From NCBI GenBank assembly GCA_963971575.1, contig OZ020625.1, forward strand, positions 17,018,829 through 17,082,828: 64,000 nt of DNA, read 5' to 3'. Shown here piece by piece: positions 12,777-20,752 of this stretch. The stretch comes from Liopterus haemorrhoidalis (Eukaryota; Arthropoda; Insecta; Coleoptera; Dytiscidae). The position numbers and the translations under genes were made by a program. The notes beneath the pieces were generated by a model that made no database searches, was not told the DNA's origin, and was given only the letters and a program-made list of their open reading frames with translations. How positions within the stretch are numbered: the first letter of the stretch is position 1; each line of letters starts with the position of its first letter.

Positions 12777-13244
12777 CGTTCTGCCTCATTTCAAGGCCAC
12801 ATAGACACTTTACTTCCACATTTTACTTTCTCGTCCCATCCCCCTCCACATTTTACTTTCTGGTCACATCGCCAGGTGTTTTCAAGAAGGTCATATTTTT
12901 CAGACGTTGCGTGTTTAGCCCGAGGCGAGTTGCAACCTTAATTTCACACCCCGCCCCAACCCTAATTTCACACCCCGCCCCTAGCCTAGACATGTTATTG
13001 TCGTTAGAATGTGAGGTCATATTTACTTTTTATAAAAATGAAAATATTGCGTTAGAAGGATACTTAGAATGTCGTTTAGAATTAGAATGTTAAGGTTATA
13101 ATTATATTTAATTTATAAAAATCAAAATAGTTACGTTGAAAGGTAATATATATTTAACTTTTATATTACAATCTGGTGTAACCTTCTCAACATGATATTA
13201 ATCTAATGATCTGAAAAAGGGTCATTAAATAAAACATAGTTTGT
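12777..13244 (+). repeat. Polinton left terminal inverted repeat
   Basis: Starts CGTTCTGCCTCATTTCAAGG and matches the right terminus inverted as far as CATAGTTTGT (13235-13244). It contains two small direct repeats: a CCACATTTTACTTTCT pair near 12817-12865, and a TAATTTCACACCCCGCCCC pair near 12939-12982. The inner part (about 13060-13190) is AT-rich and ~90 bp longer than in the right repeat. Confidence 0.93.
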
Positions 13245-13347
13245 ATATTTTTCACATGTGAATTTATTGAAATCATAAAACATTACAAATATATCATTAC
13301 ACACTTTTATCATATTTTATACGTTAAGTATACATATTAAAAGAAAA

Positions 13348-14568
13348 TTACAATACACGTACAATACTGGTTGTAGGAGAATATTTAACAATTTTATCAT
13401 GTAAAATTAAACAATATGCAGTAGTATTCGCAGGCATGTTTTCACCAGTTTCAAATTCCAAACGTACTTCTACAGCTCCAGATTTTAATACTTCATTCTG
13501 ATGAGTGCAGTCAATAACCACCAATGGTGCGAATCTTTTAAAATCATCTGGTGACATTATCGGCCCATTATCTCGACCGTAATAAGATGATTGAAACTGT
13601 GCATACATATCATATAACATTGCATAACAATTTTGCTTAAAGTTCAAATTTAAATTATCATACGGATATATTTCAGAATTTAAATATAATTTTATATTAG
13701 TTAAATTACAATGGTTAAATATACTCATACTTTTACCCAAATCATTTTTCACATTTGTCTGTAATCCGAAAATGATAAATCGAGGTTTTTCAAATTGAGA
13801 GGTAGTTTTCACCGCCCAGGTATGATGTTGAGTTTCTTGCAAAACGGGATACTCGATCAACTCCCAACTTCTAAACGCTAATTGCAGTTCAGCATTAGCA
13901 TTAAGTAAATTCAACAACATTAAGCGTTCCGCATCTGCCACTGAAATGTGTGGAATCTTCCACTGAACTTTATTTAGTTCAAGTTTTAGTTTTTCTGTAG
14001 CAACAGAATTTTTAAAAGCATTATTATCCGTGTTGCTGCGTATGAGAACCAACTCTTGACGCAAGTTCATTATAATTTTTCGGAAATCCTCAGCAAAACC
14101 AAGCATCATTTTTAGTGGTATACATACATTGAAGTAACCCTTTTCATCTATTAACGAATCAGCAGTCTCTGAACACCCATACCAGCCAGCGTTTTTCAAC
14201 GCCTTACTTTCATTCCGGTTGCATGAAACAAACGATTTCATAGTGGTTGTAATACCCGGATTTCGAACCCTATCAATTACAACCCCGTTCACTTCATAGC
14301 GAATTTCATCGAATAAAAATGCAATACCATTATTCGTAAATTTTACGTTGGTCGAAGGTTTTCCATCCTCCTTAGTTACTCTACCTTCTATGTAAATTAA
14401 ACTGTTCCATGGTAGAGTATAAGTATCCTGCTGGGGGATCGGTATCCGAATCTCATCATTATTGTTAAAAGTGGTTGATGAGTATGGTTGATGCGTGTGT
14501 TTCTCTGCGTTAACAATAGAATTATCTTCTAGAGCACGTTCTGTTACATTTAAAATATTAAGATCCAT
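13348..14568 (-). CDS. Polinton major capsid protein (double jelly-roll)
   Basis: A 406-aa protein read leftward from ATG at 14568. It looks like the insect Polinton major capsid protein, a double jelly-roll fold that forms the trimeric hexon-like capsomer of a predicted icosahedral particle. Visible traits are a beta-rich composition, an N-terminal segment with IPIPQQDTYTLPWNSLIYIEG, and a central region with RSWELIEYPVLQETQHHTW followed by FEKPRFIIFGLQT, which I know as conserved in this family. It has no signal peptide or membrane segment. It is the last gene before the left terminal repeat, downstream of and co-oriented with the minor capsid, protease and PLA2-like genes, so these form a late-type morphogenesis block. 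The frame is intact. The fold is assigned from family knowledge, not calculated. Confidence 0.85.
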   Translation of the reverse strand: MDLNILNVTERALEDNSIVNAEKHTHQPYSSTTFNNNDEIRIPIPQQDTYTLPWNSLIYIEGRVTKEDGKPSTNVKFTNNGIAFLFDEIRYEVNGVVIDRVRNPGITTTMKSFVSCNRNESKALKNAGWYGCSETADSLIDEKGYFNVCIPLKMMLGFAEDFRKIIMNLRQELVLIRSNTDNNAFKNSVATEKLKLELNKVQWKIPHISVADAERLMLLNLLNANAELQLAFRSWELIEYPVLQETQHHTWAVKTTSQFEKPRFIIFGLQTNVKNDLGKSMSIFNHCNLTNIKLYLNSEIYPYDNLNLNFKQNCYAMLYDMYAQFQSSYYGRDNGPIMSPDDFKRFAPLVVIDCTHQNEVLKSGAVEVRLEFETGENMPANTTAYCLILHDKIVKYSPTTSIVRVL

Positions 14569-14685
14569 TTTTCCTAGTACACTTGAAAACTGTACTGATT
14601 TTAATCCTAATCCAAATAACTACCGTAGAGAATTTATTCTTCTTCTTCTTCTTGTCAGCAAGATCTTTTATTTTACCACCAATTT

Positions 14686-14835
14686 TTAAATCTTAATTTG
14701 AAGTCCAAGCGATTGCAGAAATTTCCGATTATCCAACGTTAACTGTTTGACCGTCCTTAACGAACTGGGTTTTTTAAACTCATACGGTTTATTTATTACC
14801 GTGCGAATAGTGGGTTGATTGTATTTAATGACCAT
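14686..14835 (-). CDS. Small 49-aa Polinton protein between the capsid genes
   Basis: A short frame from ATG at 14835 to TAA at 14686, overlapping the last codons of the minor capsid gene (stop 14825-14827) in another frame. The protein is basic and ends LDNRKFLQSLGLQIKI. A C-terminal motif of the type LT..N..FL.SLGL occurs, as I recall, in small proteins at the same place in other insect Polintons, so it may be a virion or scaffold component. It fills the otherwise empty gap between the minor and major capsid genes. Function unknown. Overlap with the upstream stop suggests reinitiation or coupled translation, but this is inference. Confidence 0.55.
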   Translation of the reverse strand: MVIKYNQPTIRTVINKPYEFKKPSSLRTVKQLTLDNRKFLQSLGLQIKI

Positions 14836-15544
14836 TCTGAGCTACTTTCTTTAGATGTAGTCTTAACGTTATGACTTCATCCCTGAAATTGATTAAATTG
14901 CCATCTTGATCTTGTATATGTACAATAATCGATCTTATACTACGTGTGTTTATAGGCATGTAAATCGTATTTTGTGGATTTTCAATAATTTTTTCACCAG
15001 GTTCTACATTTGGGAAAAATTCATGAATAATATGCGTTTGTTCATTATTATTATATGATCCTGATATCAAATTGCACATAATACATATAGCGTTTACTTT
15101 GAGAATATTTATTGGATAATCAGCTATATGTACCTCATTAGCTTTTAGAAGATTGGATTTATACCCCAATAATTCTCTGAAGGTATCATTTCTAGTGAAA
15201 TCAATATCTTGACTTGCTAATATTTCACATTTTAAAGTACTTCTGTTCGCCTTTATTATTAATGTTTGTTTCCCACCCGGAGCATCCTCATTCAGTTTTT
15301 TAATAAACCTGTTCAAGTATGTTTTTATATCCCTCACTTCGTATGATCCTGTTGGTAATTCACATTTTTTATCACCAAAATAGAAACAATTATTAACACT
15401 CTCTTCAATGTTTGGAATCGCATTATATGACTCACAATTAATTAACCCCAACACATATTCCCCATCATCATCTAAATCAATAGCAGGATTAATATCTGCA
15501 GTTAAGATAGAGCTGCGTCCTGTGAGAGTGAACGTGTATGACAT
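14825..15544 (-). CDS. Polinton minor capsid (penton-like) protein
   Basis: A 239-aa protein from ATG at 15544. It corresponds to the Polinton minor capsid protein, a single jelly-roll penton thought to occupy the capsid vertices. The N-terminus MSYTFTLTGRSSILTADINP and the C-terminal RSIIVHIQDQDGNLINFRDE followed by ITLRLHL are the conserved ends of this family in insects. The central KSNLLKANEVHIADYPINI stretch also fits. It sits between the protease and the major capsid genes on the same strand, with the 49-aa frame starting inside its last codons. Frame intact. The 45 bases separating it from the protease stop contain no separate promoter that I can identify. Confidence 0.85.
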   Translation of the reverse strand: MSYTFTLTGRSSILTADINPAIDLDDDGEYVLGLINCESYNAIPNIEESVNNCFYFGDKKCELPTGSYEVRDIKTYLNRFIKKLNEDAPGGKQTLIIKANRSTLKCEILASQDIDFTRNDTFRELLGYKSNLLKANEVHIADYPINILKVNAICIMCNLISGSYNNNEQTHIIHEFFPNVEPGEKIIENPQNTIYMPINTRSIRSIIVHIQDQDGNLINFRDEVITLRLHLKKVAQNGH

Positions 15545-15589
15545 GGCTTCTTTAAAGCAACTAATATGTTACACCTTTACATATATATT

Positions 15590-15967
15590 TTATTTGTTTT
15601 CATACAAAAATTTTAAACATAAGTGACCACAATTTATATCCTTGTAAGTTTGATGCACATCATGATTATATCTAATAATATCACAATCATTATTACTTTT
15701 AAGATATTTCACTAATTCAATCGGTGGTTTTAAGTTACCAAAACTGTCAAAGTATATAGCCACATTTTCATATTTTTTATAACACACCCAATGTGAACCA
15801 GGATGGTTAGCATCATCCAAATTTATAACACCCATTTCATTTTTATTTACTTTTACGGGTAGTTCATTTCGAGAAAAGACTCCACGAAAATATGGTAATT
15901 TTAATTTTTTTGCAAATTTGCTTATATCGATGTCGGTGAGTGCACGTTCTGGTAACTTTATTAACAG
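15590..15967 (-). CDS. Adenain-type cysteine protease (-1 frame continuation, no own ATG)
   Basis: This frame encodes the maturation protease of Polintons, related to adenovirus protease and Ulp1. The catalytic set is visible: His in PGSHW, Asp in IYFDSFG, Gln in VHQTY and Cys in INCGHLCL, with Gln and Cys seven residues apart as in adenain. The first ATG (15835) lies inside the domain, just before GVINLDD; the conserved upstream block with LPYFRGVFSRNELP (about 15860-15905) has no Met. The open frame extends up to a TAA at 15977-15979 and overlaps the end of the PLA2-like gene in the -1 frame. The overlap contains the slippery heptamer A AAA AAC (15973-15967). It is therefore probably made as a C-terminal extension of the upstream protein, by frameshifting, or else the frame was broken by a one-base loss. 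Confidence 0.8.
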   Translation of the reverse strand: MLIKLPERALTDIDISKFAKKLKLPYFRGVFSRNELPVKVNKNEMGVINLDDANHPGSHWVCYKKYENVAIYFDSFGNLKPPIELVKYLKSNNDCDIIRYNHDVHQTYKDINCGHLCLKFLYENK

Positions 15968-16776
15968 TTTTTTGATTTACATGGAGCTCTCAAATACATT
16001 CCATAACCTTTTTTATGTGGTCGCAAGTACAATCCTTTACCCATAGCTATCGCCTCTAACGTTTTGTTGTGTCTCTGACTTTCTTTTAATTGTTCAGAGG
16101 CGGTACGGGCATCACCAACAGCCTTTGCAATTCCTGCTGCACCACCTCCTAAGGCTCCTAGGGCGCTAAGCCCTGCAAAAAGAGGGATCAAGGGAAGAAA
16201 GCCACCAGATTTTGGTAGTGGTATTACACGCGGTGTTCCAATTTTTTTCTTTATTTGTTTGATTGAGCGGAGAGCTACTTGAGCTGCTTTCTCTATGTTT
16301 ACAGGTTTATTTTTTCTGATGGCAGTACGAGCCCGTTTCACTACATCACGAAAAGAGATAACTCCCTGACTTTTTCGTTTCCTAGTCTTACGCTTAATCG
16401 TGGATTGTTTGTTAACCATACCCATGCCTAACTTCACTTTTGCCTTCATAGCTGATTTTACTCCGAGCGATGCAATTTTTTCACCTATTGATGCGTCTGA
16501 TGATTTGAGACGTTGAGATGCCTCCTCAGCTAGAATCCGATCTGCTTCGTGTCGATCTTTAATTTTTTCACTTAGATTATAGGCGATATCGTGTTGTTTG
16601 CAAGCCTCGTCTAACCTATTTATTCCAGGGTCCCCACGCAGTAATCTTTTCTCTAAGCGGGTACCAGGACCACAATATCTATATCCTGGGATATGAAGTT
16701 CAATTGGAAGTTTGTTTATTAAAGTGTTTAAGAAACCTGCACCCTGTTTGCGATACACACCTCTCTGATCATACAT
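15961..16776 (-). CDS. PLA2-like Polinton protein with hydrophobic segment
   Basis: A 271-aa protein from ATG at 16776. Residues 31-39 (GYRYCGPGT) and 56-66 (DEACKQHDIAY) match the calcium loop and His-Asp catalytic motif of the phospholipase A2-like domain seen in parvovirus capsid proteins and many Polintons. It is probably a virion membrane-active factor (inference). Residues 70-180 are rich in Lys/Arg. Residues 191-220 form a hydrophobic Gly/Ala-rich segment able to insert in a membrane. The C-terminus is basic with GKGLYLRPHKKGYG. It ends CKSKNC at 15961, within a few codons of which the protease frame opens at -1. Its start lies 61 bp from the divergently transcribed ATPase gene, so the gap is probably a bidirectional promoter. 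Confidence 0.8.
   Translation of the reverse strand: MYDQRGVYRKQGAGFLNTLINKLPIELHIPGYRYCGPGTRLEKRLLRGDPGINRLDEACKQHDIAYNLSEKIKDRHEADRILAEEASQRLKSSDASIGEKIASLGVKSAMKAKVKLGMGMVNKQSTIKRKTRKRKSQGVISFRDVVKRARTAIRKNKPVNIEKAAQVALRSIKQIKKKIGTPRVIPLPKSGGFLPLIPLFAGLSALGALGGGAAGIAKAVGDARTASEQLKESQRHNKTLEAIAMGKGLYLRPHKKGYGMYLRAPCKSKNC
15967..15973 (-). promoter_or_regulatory. Candidate -1 ribosomal frameshift slippery site A AAA AAC
   Basis: On the minus strand the PLA2-like frame reads TCA AAA AAC TGT TAA. The bases A AAA AAC form the X XXY YYZ heptamer in the correct register, two codons before the stop. A -1 slip enters the protease frame, whose own upstream stop is only four codons earlier, so the heptamer falls in the only window where a shift would work. 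No stimulatory pseudoknot was computed. Confidence 0.5.
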
Positions 16777-16837
16777 TACAAATGATTAAATAAATAAAAA
16801 TGTTGAGATATTTATTAGTTTTCCTCCAACAACCACC
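16777..16837. promoter_or_regulatory. Bidirectional intergenic promoter region
   Basis: 61 bp separate the start codons of the leftward PLA2-like gene and the rightward ATPase gene. AT-rich (AAATAAATAAAAAT, ATTTATTAG). Promoter role is inferred from divergent arrangement. Confidence 0.4.
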
Positions 16838-17524
16838 ATGCGTGTAGTAAAACAATCCCAAACATTAAACGTTGTAAATTGTGATATTGAATGCAAACAA
16901 AAACAAAGGCATAGTACCTTACTACCTTCAATTGTTAGATGTTTGATTTCTGGTCCGAGCGGTTGCGGGAAAACAAATATAATCGTTGCATTAATTGAAC
17001 ATCCAAACGGTTTACGTTTTGAAAATGTAAATGTTTATTCCAAGTCTCTGTATCAACCCAAGTATAAGTATTTAGAACAGTTGTTGAAACCGATAAATGG
17101 CATTACGTTTAAAGCATTTAACAGTTGTGAAAAAATTGTATCGCCTGCTCATACAAAATGTAATACTGTTTTTATATTTGATGATATTATGACAAGTAGA
17201 CAGGACGTAGTACGTCAGTATTTTTCCATGGGGCGACATTTTCTGGTTGACTGTTTCTACCTTGCCCAGACATATTCAAAAATTCCGAAACAACTCATTC
17301 GTGATAATTCAAATTTAATCATTCTATTCAAACAAGATGAAATGAATTTGAAGCACGCGTACACAGATCACGTGGGAACAGATATGAATTACAATGAATT
17401 CAGAGACATGTGTTCGTTTTGCTGGCGTGACAATTATGGTTTTTTGTTAATTAATAAAGAATGTGCTTTGAATAGTGGTCGCTACAGGAAAGGTTTTGAT
17501 CATTTTTTAATATTGGATAAATAA
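16838..17524 (+). CDS. Polinton genome-packaging ATPase (FtsK/HerA, A32-like)
   Basis: A 228-aa protein from ATG at 16838. It contains a P-loop GPSGCGKT at residues 39-46 and a Walker B VFIFDDIM at 111-118, the arrangement of the A32-like packaging ATPase of Polintons and nucleocytoplasmic large DNA viruses. It would drive DNA into preformed capsids. The length is normal for the Polinton family, and the frame is intact. A conserved segment with FYLAQTYSKIPKQLIRDNSN follows Walker B; it probably carries the sensor region. It is the first gene of the rightward block and is divergent from the PLA2-like gene. An AATAAA lies shortly after the stop (about 17552) and could serve polyadenylation. Confidence 0.9.
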   Translation: MRVVKQSQTLNVVNCDIECKQKQRHSTLLPSIVRCLISGPSGCGKTNIIVALIEHPNGLRFENVNVYSKSLYQPKYKYLEQLLKPINGITFKAFNSCEKIVSPAHTKCNTVFIFDDIMTSRQDVVRQYFSMGRHFLVDCFYLAQTYSKIPKQLIRDNSNLIILFKQDEMNLKHAYTDHVGTDMNYNEFRDMCSFCWRDNYGFLLINKECALNSGRYRKGFDHFLILDK

Positions 17525-17529
17525 TTCGG

Positions 17530-17725
17530 ATGGAGCAAATTGTTCCCAGTAATAAAATAGAGTCGGAGAAGAAAACAGCTCTGTTTAGTTTGTTTTTACC
17601 TAATTTTAACCTGTTTTAACATATTTTTAGTTGTTTTGGGGGAGTAGAGCAGATTGTTTCTAGAAATAAAATAGATTTGGTGAAGAAAACAGCTCTGTTT
17701 AGTTGTTTTTAACCTGTTTTAGTAG
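17530..17725. repeat. Imperfect ~107-bp direct repeat between ATPase and the next gene
   Basis: GAAGAAAACAGCTCTGTTTAG occurs at about 17568 and again at 17681, each preceded by an AATAAAATAGA motif and followed by TTTTTAACCTGTTTTA-like sequence. The second copy runs into the start of the following gene. It may duplicate a polyadenylation/promoter region. Confidence 0.75.
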
Positions 17726-17726
17726 T

Positions 17727-18782
17727 ATGGATAAAAAACTGAAAGAGAGGTTGGTAAAAACTCGCAAAACGGTTAAACGAAAACTGCAAGCTCTAAAAGA
17801 AGGTGCTAAAGAGCAGGAAAGCCAGCTAGAGAAATCATATGAACCGGTTACAAAACAACTGAAAGAACTAACGAGTAAGTTTTATGATGTGAGTGCGATT
17901 AAACAAGAAGAAAATCATGAAGAAAATTTAAAAGGTGAACCAAAAATTGAAAAACATTCCTCTTCAAACGTAAAAAAATCTTCCAAATCAGTACCAAATG
18001 TTTTCGATGCTAGTACAACAACCGATCAGGAAATTCCCTCATTTCTCGAGAGTAGTGTAATTGCACAGAATGCACCAAGCATGGAGGAAGAAGAAGAAGA
18101 AGATCGAGATATTGATTATAGTTATTTATCAAATATTCTAGCTAAATCAATGTCTGAGGAAGCATGGGAAGAATATCTTACACAGTATCACCCACTACCA
18201 CGTCAATACATTGAAGAAATGATAACACATGAGGGTACTAAATTTGATCATACAACCGGTATAACTTTAAATCCGATTAGTAACAAATTTAAAATTGCTA
18301 ATGCTGATGTTGACTTTGTTGATAAAGATATAGTTATAAATAATGTAAAATATAGTGGCACCCCTGGTCTGTACGAACTACTTTTTAAAAGTAAACCTTC
18401 AGGTTATACTAAAGTTGACAATGCCAATTATCATGATATTCTAGAGAGATTTAATGTTCATAAAAGAAATTATGATCCTGATGAGCAGGTGCGTGGGAAT
18501 CGCTCACTAAAATATAGAACAATTATTAAACCGTTACTAACACAAACAACATCAACTCCGAGACGGGTTTCTAAAAGACAGGTTGTGAAAGGTTTGCATG
18601 GGGGAGGATTACTTATGAATTATAGTAATAATCCTGTGGAATATGTACACTGGGATGATCCAAACGAGCTAGTTGATAGATTGAAGCTTTTAATTGCATC
18701 CCAAGTGGCTGGTAACAACAATCATAATAATGAAATTGTATCCATCATTGAAGAGTTAAAAGAAGCCAACATTATTCAATAA
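17727..18782 (+). CDS. Polinton protein with DUF8207-like C-terminal region
   Basis: A 351-aa protein. The ATG at 17727 (MDKKLKERLVK) is chosen because upstream in-frame codons include no ATG. The N-terminus (about 1-60) is Lys/Glu-rich and probably coiled coil; about 60-130 is acidic, low complexity (EEEEEED). From about residue 150 on it matches the family found widely in insect Polintons and annotated, as I recall, as DUF8207: YSGTPGLYELLF, YHDILERFNVHKRNY, GNRSLKYRTIIKPLL and the C-terminal VEYVHWDDPNELVDRLKLLI then NNEIVSIIEEL. Function unknown; the position between ATPase and integrase and the abundance in insect Polintons point to a structural or morphogenesis role. Frame intact. Confidence 0.8.
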   Translation: MDKKLKERLVKTRKTVKRKLQALKEGAKEQESQLEKSYEPVTKQLKELTSKFYDVSAIKQEENHEENLKGEPKIEKHSSSNVKKSSKSVPNVFDASTTTDQEIPSFLESSVIAQNAPSMEEEEEEDRDIDYSYLSNILAKSMSEEAWEEYLTQYHPLPRQYIEEMITHEGTKFDHTTGITLNPISNKFKIANADVDFVDKDIVINNVKYSGTPGLYELLFKSKPSGYTKVDNANYHDILERFNVHKRNYDPDEQVRGNRSLKYRTIIKPLLTQTTSTPRRVSKRQVVKGLHGGGLLMNYSNNPVEYVHWDDPNELVDRLKLLIASQVAGNNNHNNEIVSIIEELKEANIIQ

Positions 18783-18795
18783 AATCAGTATCAAA

Positions 18796-19167
18796 ATGCC
18801 CATCAACAAGTTTGGACATCATGCAACAAAATACCGTCATTATGATGATGACGATGATGATGATGCATATAATTTCAATAACAGGCGAATAGCAAACGTT
18901 GGTGATCCTATAAATGATAATGATGTAGTTAATAAAAAATATATGAGACAGGAATTGGATTCTACATCAATTAAATTAAATGATCGGATTCAAAAGCATA
19001 GGGATGATATTGATATCATATTGAAACGTGTAATATCAGTAGTAAAAAGAGTAGTTGAAGAGTTGAAGATGCTGAAACCTGAAATAGAAGATACTTCAAG
19101 CAAGAGCGTTCAGTTAGACCTCGATTCTGTTACAACAACAACGGGTACAGTGACAACCGTTGAATGA
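18796..19167 (+). CDS. Small fibre-like/coiled-coil Polinton protein
   Basis: A 123-aa protein from ATG at 18796, 13 bases after the preceding stop. Residues 16-23 are an acidic run (DDDDDDD). Residues about 29-49 read RRIANVGDPINDNDVVNKKY, which resembles the repeated I.NV..P....DAVNK.Y motif of phage and virus fibres that trimerise through a beta-prism or coiled coil (inference). Residues about 50-95 have heptad-like spacing of Leu/Ile/Val and could form a coiled coil. It may be a short fibre or a trimeric adaptor. Its stop is 6 bases before the integrase ATG, so the two genes are closely packed. No enzymatic motif is seen. Confidence 0.65.
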   Translation: MPINKFGHHATKYRHYDDDDDDDAYNFNNRRIANVGDPINDNDVVNKKYMRQELDSTSIKLNDRIQKHRDDIDIILKRVISVVKRVVEELKMLKPEIEDTSSKSVQLDLDSVTTTTGTVTTVE

Positions 19168-19173
19168 TTGAAC

Positions 19174-20103
19174 ATGTCTAAAGCAAAACGTGATGTTGTT
19201 AATAAATTACATAGATCTGCAAGGATTAATTTTAAACGGAGACAAGTTATCATTAAAGGTTTAGATGAAACATTTCAAGCAGATTTGGTAGAAATGCTTC
19301 CGTATGCGCGACTAAATAAAGGATATCGATACATACTGGTGGTGATCGATACATTTTCAAAATATGTGTGGGCTGAACCAGTTAAAAGTAAATCAGGAAT
19401 TGATGTGTCTAAAACAATGCAAAAAAATTTTTCTAGAAATAATCGAATTCCTAAAAATCTACAAACTGATATGGGTAAAGAATTTTATAATAAAGAGTTT
19501 AAAAAATTAATGGAAAAATATAATATTAACCATTACTCAACATTTAGTAGCAAGAAAGCGAGTATTGTGGAGCGTGTAAATCGTTCACTTAAATCACTCA
19601 TGTGGAAGGAGTTTAGCTTTCAGGGAACATACAAATGGTTACAATTATTGCAAGATATTGTGTTGAAGTATAATATGAGGAAGCATAGCACGATTAATAT
19701 GAGACCGATTGATGTTATAAAAAAGATTGAAAAACAGGTGTTGAATACCTCTTATAATCGTATTAAAATTGCTGATATAAAGTCAAAATACAGGGTTGGT
19801 GATCATGTGCGTATAAGCAAATATCGTAGTGAATTTGAAAAGGGTTACACACCAAACTGGTCAAACGAAATATTCATTATCTCAAAGATATGTTTAACAA
19901 ACCCTATCACATATATCCTGAAGGATTTTACAGATCAACCAATACAGGGAGGATTTTACAACGAAGAATTGCAAAAAGTGAAACATTCTGACTTGTACTT
20001 GGTTGAAAAAGTGCTTAAACGAAAAGGTGATATGGTGTTTGTAAAGTGGTTGGGGTTTAATAATAATCACAACAGTTGGATACATAAAAGCAATGTAGAG
20101 TAA
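19174..20103 (+). CDS. Polinton integrase (retroviral-type DDE) with chromodomain
   Basis: A 309-aa protein; ATG at 19174 (MSKAKRDVV). The RNase H-fold catalytic core has D37 (FQADLVE), D99 (LQTDMGKEF) and E133 (KASIVERVN), with 33 residues between the last two, matching the c-integrase of Polintons and chromoviruses. Residues about 205-265 form the SH3-like region with YRVGDHVRISKYR. The C-terminus (about 270-305: DLYLVEKVLKR and FVKWLGFNNNHNSWI) is a chromodomain that may target chromatin. The enzyme would insert the linear element and create 6-bp target duplications (family knowledge). All catalytic residues are present and the frame is intact. It lies between the fibre-like and exonuclease-like genes, all rightward. 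Confidence 0.93.
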   Translation: MSKAKRDVVNKLHRSARINFKRRQVIIKGLDETFQADLVEMLPYARLNKGYRYILVVIDTFSKYVWAEPVKSKSGIDVSKTMQKNFSRNNRIPKNLQTDMGKEFYNKEFKKLMEKYNINHYSTFSSKKASIVERVNRSLKSLMWKEFSFQGTYKWLQLLQDIVLKYNMRKHSTINMRPIDVIKKIEKQVLNTSYNRIKIADIKSKYRVGDHVRISKYRSEFEKGYTPNWSNEIFIISKICLTNPITYILKDFTDQPIQGGFYNEELQKVKHSDLYLVEKVLKRKGDMVFVKWLGFNNNHNSWIHKSNVE

Positions 20104-20146
20104 AACTGGTGTTCAATTCGTTGCTTCTAGGCTTCCAGGGATCATC

Positions 20147-20752
20147 ATGCGTTCTATGATAGTTGATTTACAAGGATTCAAAATAGTGAAAAATAATGAA
20201 TTTATATGTAAAGAACTCGCTGTAGTTGATGTGGAAAGTGAAATATGTATTTCAAAAATATTTAAACCGCCATGTCCATGGTCCGATCTGAGTTCTGAGG
20301 ACAAGTACAATGCCCGATGGCTTACAAAAAAGTATCACAATTTGGAATGGTGTTGTGGAAACGATTCATATATCAACTTTCCTACAACACTCAAGGATTT
20401 ATTAGATGGTGTTGAAATTGAAAATGTATATGTGAAAGGGTTGGAGAAAGTGCAATGGTTGCAAAATTACATAGACAAGAAAATAATAAATCTTGAAAAT
20501 TTAGGGTGTCCAAAACTAGCTGAGATTAGTGAACCTCTTCAAACAGACTATTGCAATTTACATATTAATAATTGTGCTGTTCGTAATGTTAAAGCATTAT
20601 TAAAATGGTTTAAAAAAACATTTAATACCTATAATGCCTTCAAAACATATCAAATTCATGGTGGTGTTTTGAATTTTATGGATGTCGAAGAAATAGCTCA
20701 ACTTCCCATGGAATTTATTATGGTGTTTGCAGAAAAACAAATCAATGATTAA
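20147..20752 (+). CDS. RNase H/exonuclease-like Polinton protein, interrupted by an in-frame stop
   Basis: A 201-aa frame from ATG at 20147 (MRSMIVDLQGFK). It belongs to a family I recognise in insect Polintons and relatives: a VDxQGF start, ICKELAVVDVE, a WLTKKYHNLEW motif, VYVKGLEKVQWL, INLENLGCPKL and CNLHINNCAVRNVKALLKWF. The pattern of acidic and His residues suggests an RNase H-like 3'-5' exonuclease fold, but this is tentative. The frame ends at TAA 20750-20752; directly after it the same frame stays open for 53 codons with coding character (see next feature), so the stop is probably a nonsense mutation. It sits between the integrase and the BIR gene. Confidence 0.65.
   Translation: MRSMIVDLQGFKIVKNNEFICKELAVVDVESEICISKIFKPPCPWSDLSSEDKYNARWLTKKYHNLEWCCGNDSYINFPTTLKDLLDGVEIENVYVKGLEKVQWLQNYIDKKIINLENLGCPKLAEISEPLQTDYCNLHINNCAVRNVKALLKWFKKTFNTYNAFKTYQIHGGVLNFMDVEEIAQLPMEFIMVFAEKQIND

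Noticed and set aside
17703..17726. Start of the DUF8207-like gene at 17703
   Set aside because: The codon there is TTG; the first ATG is at 17727.
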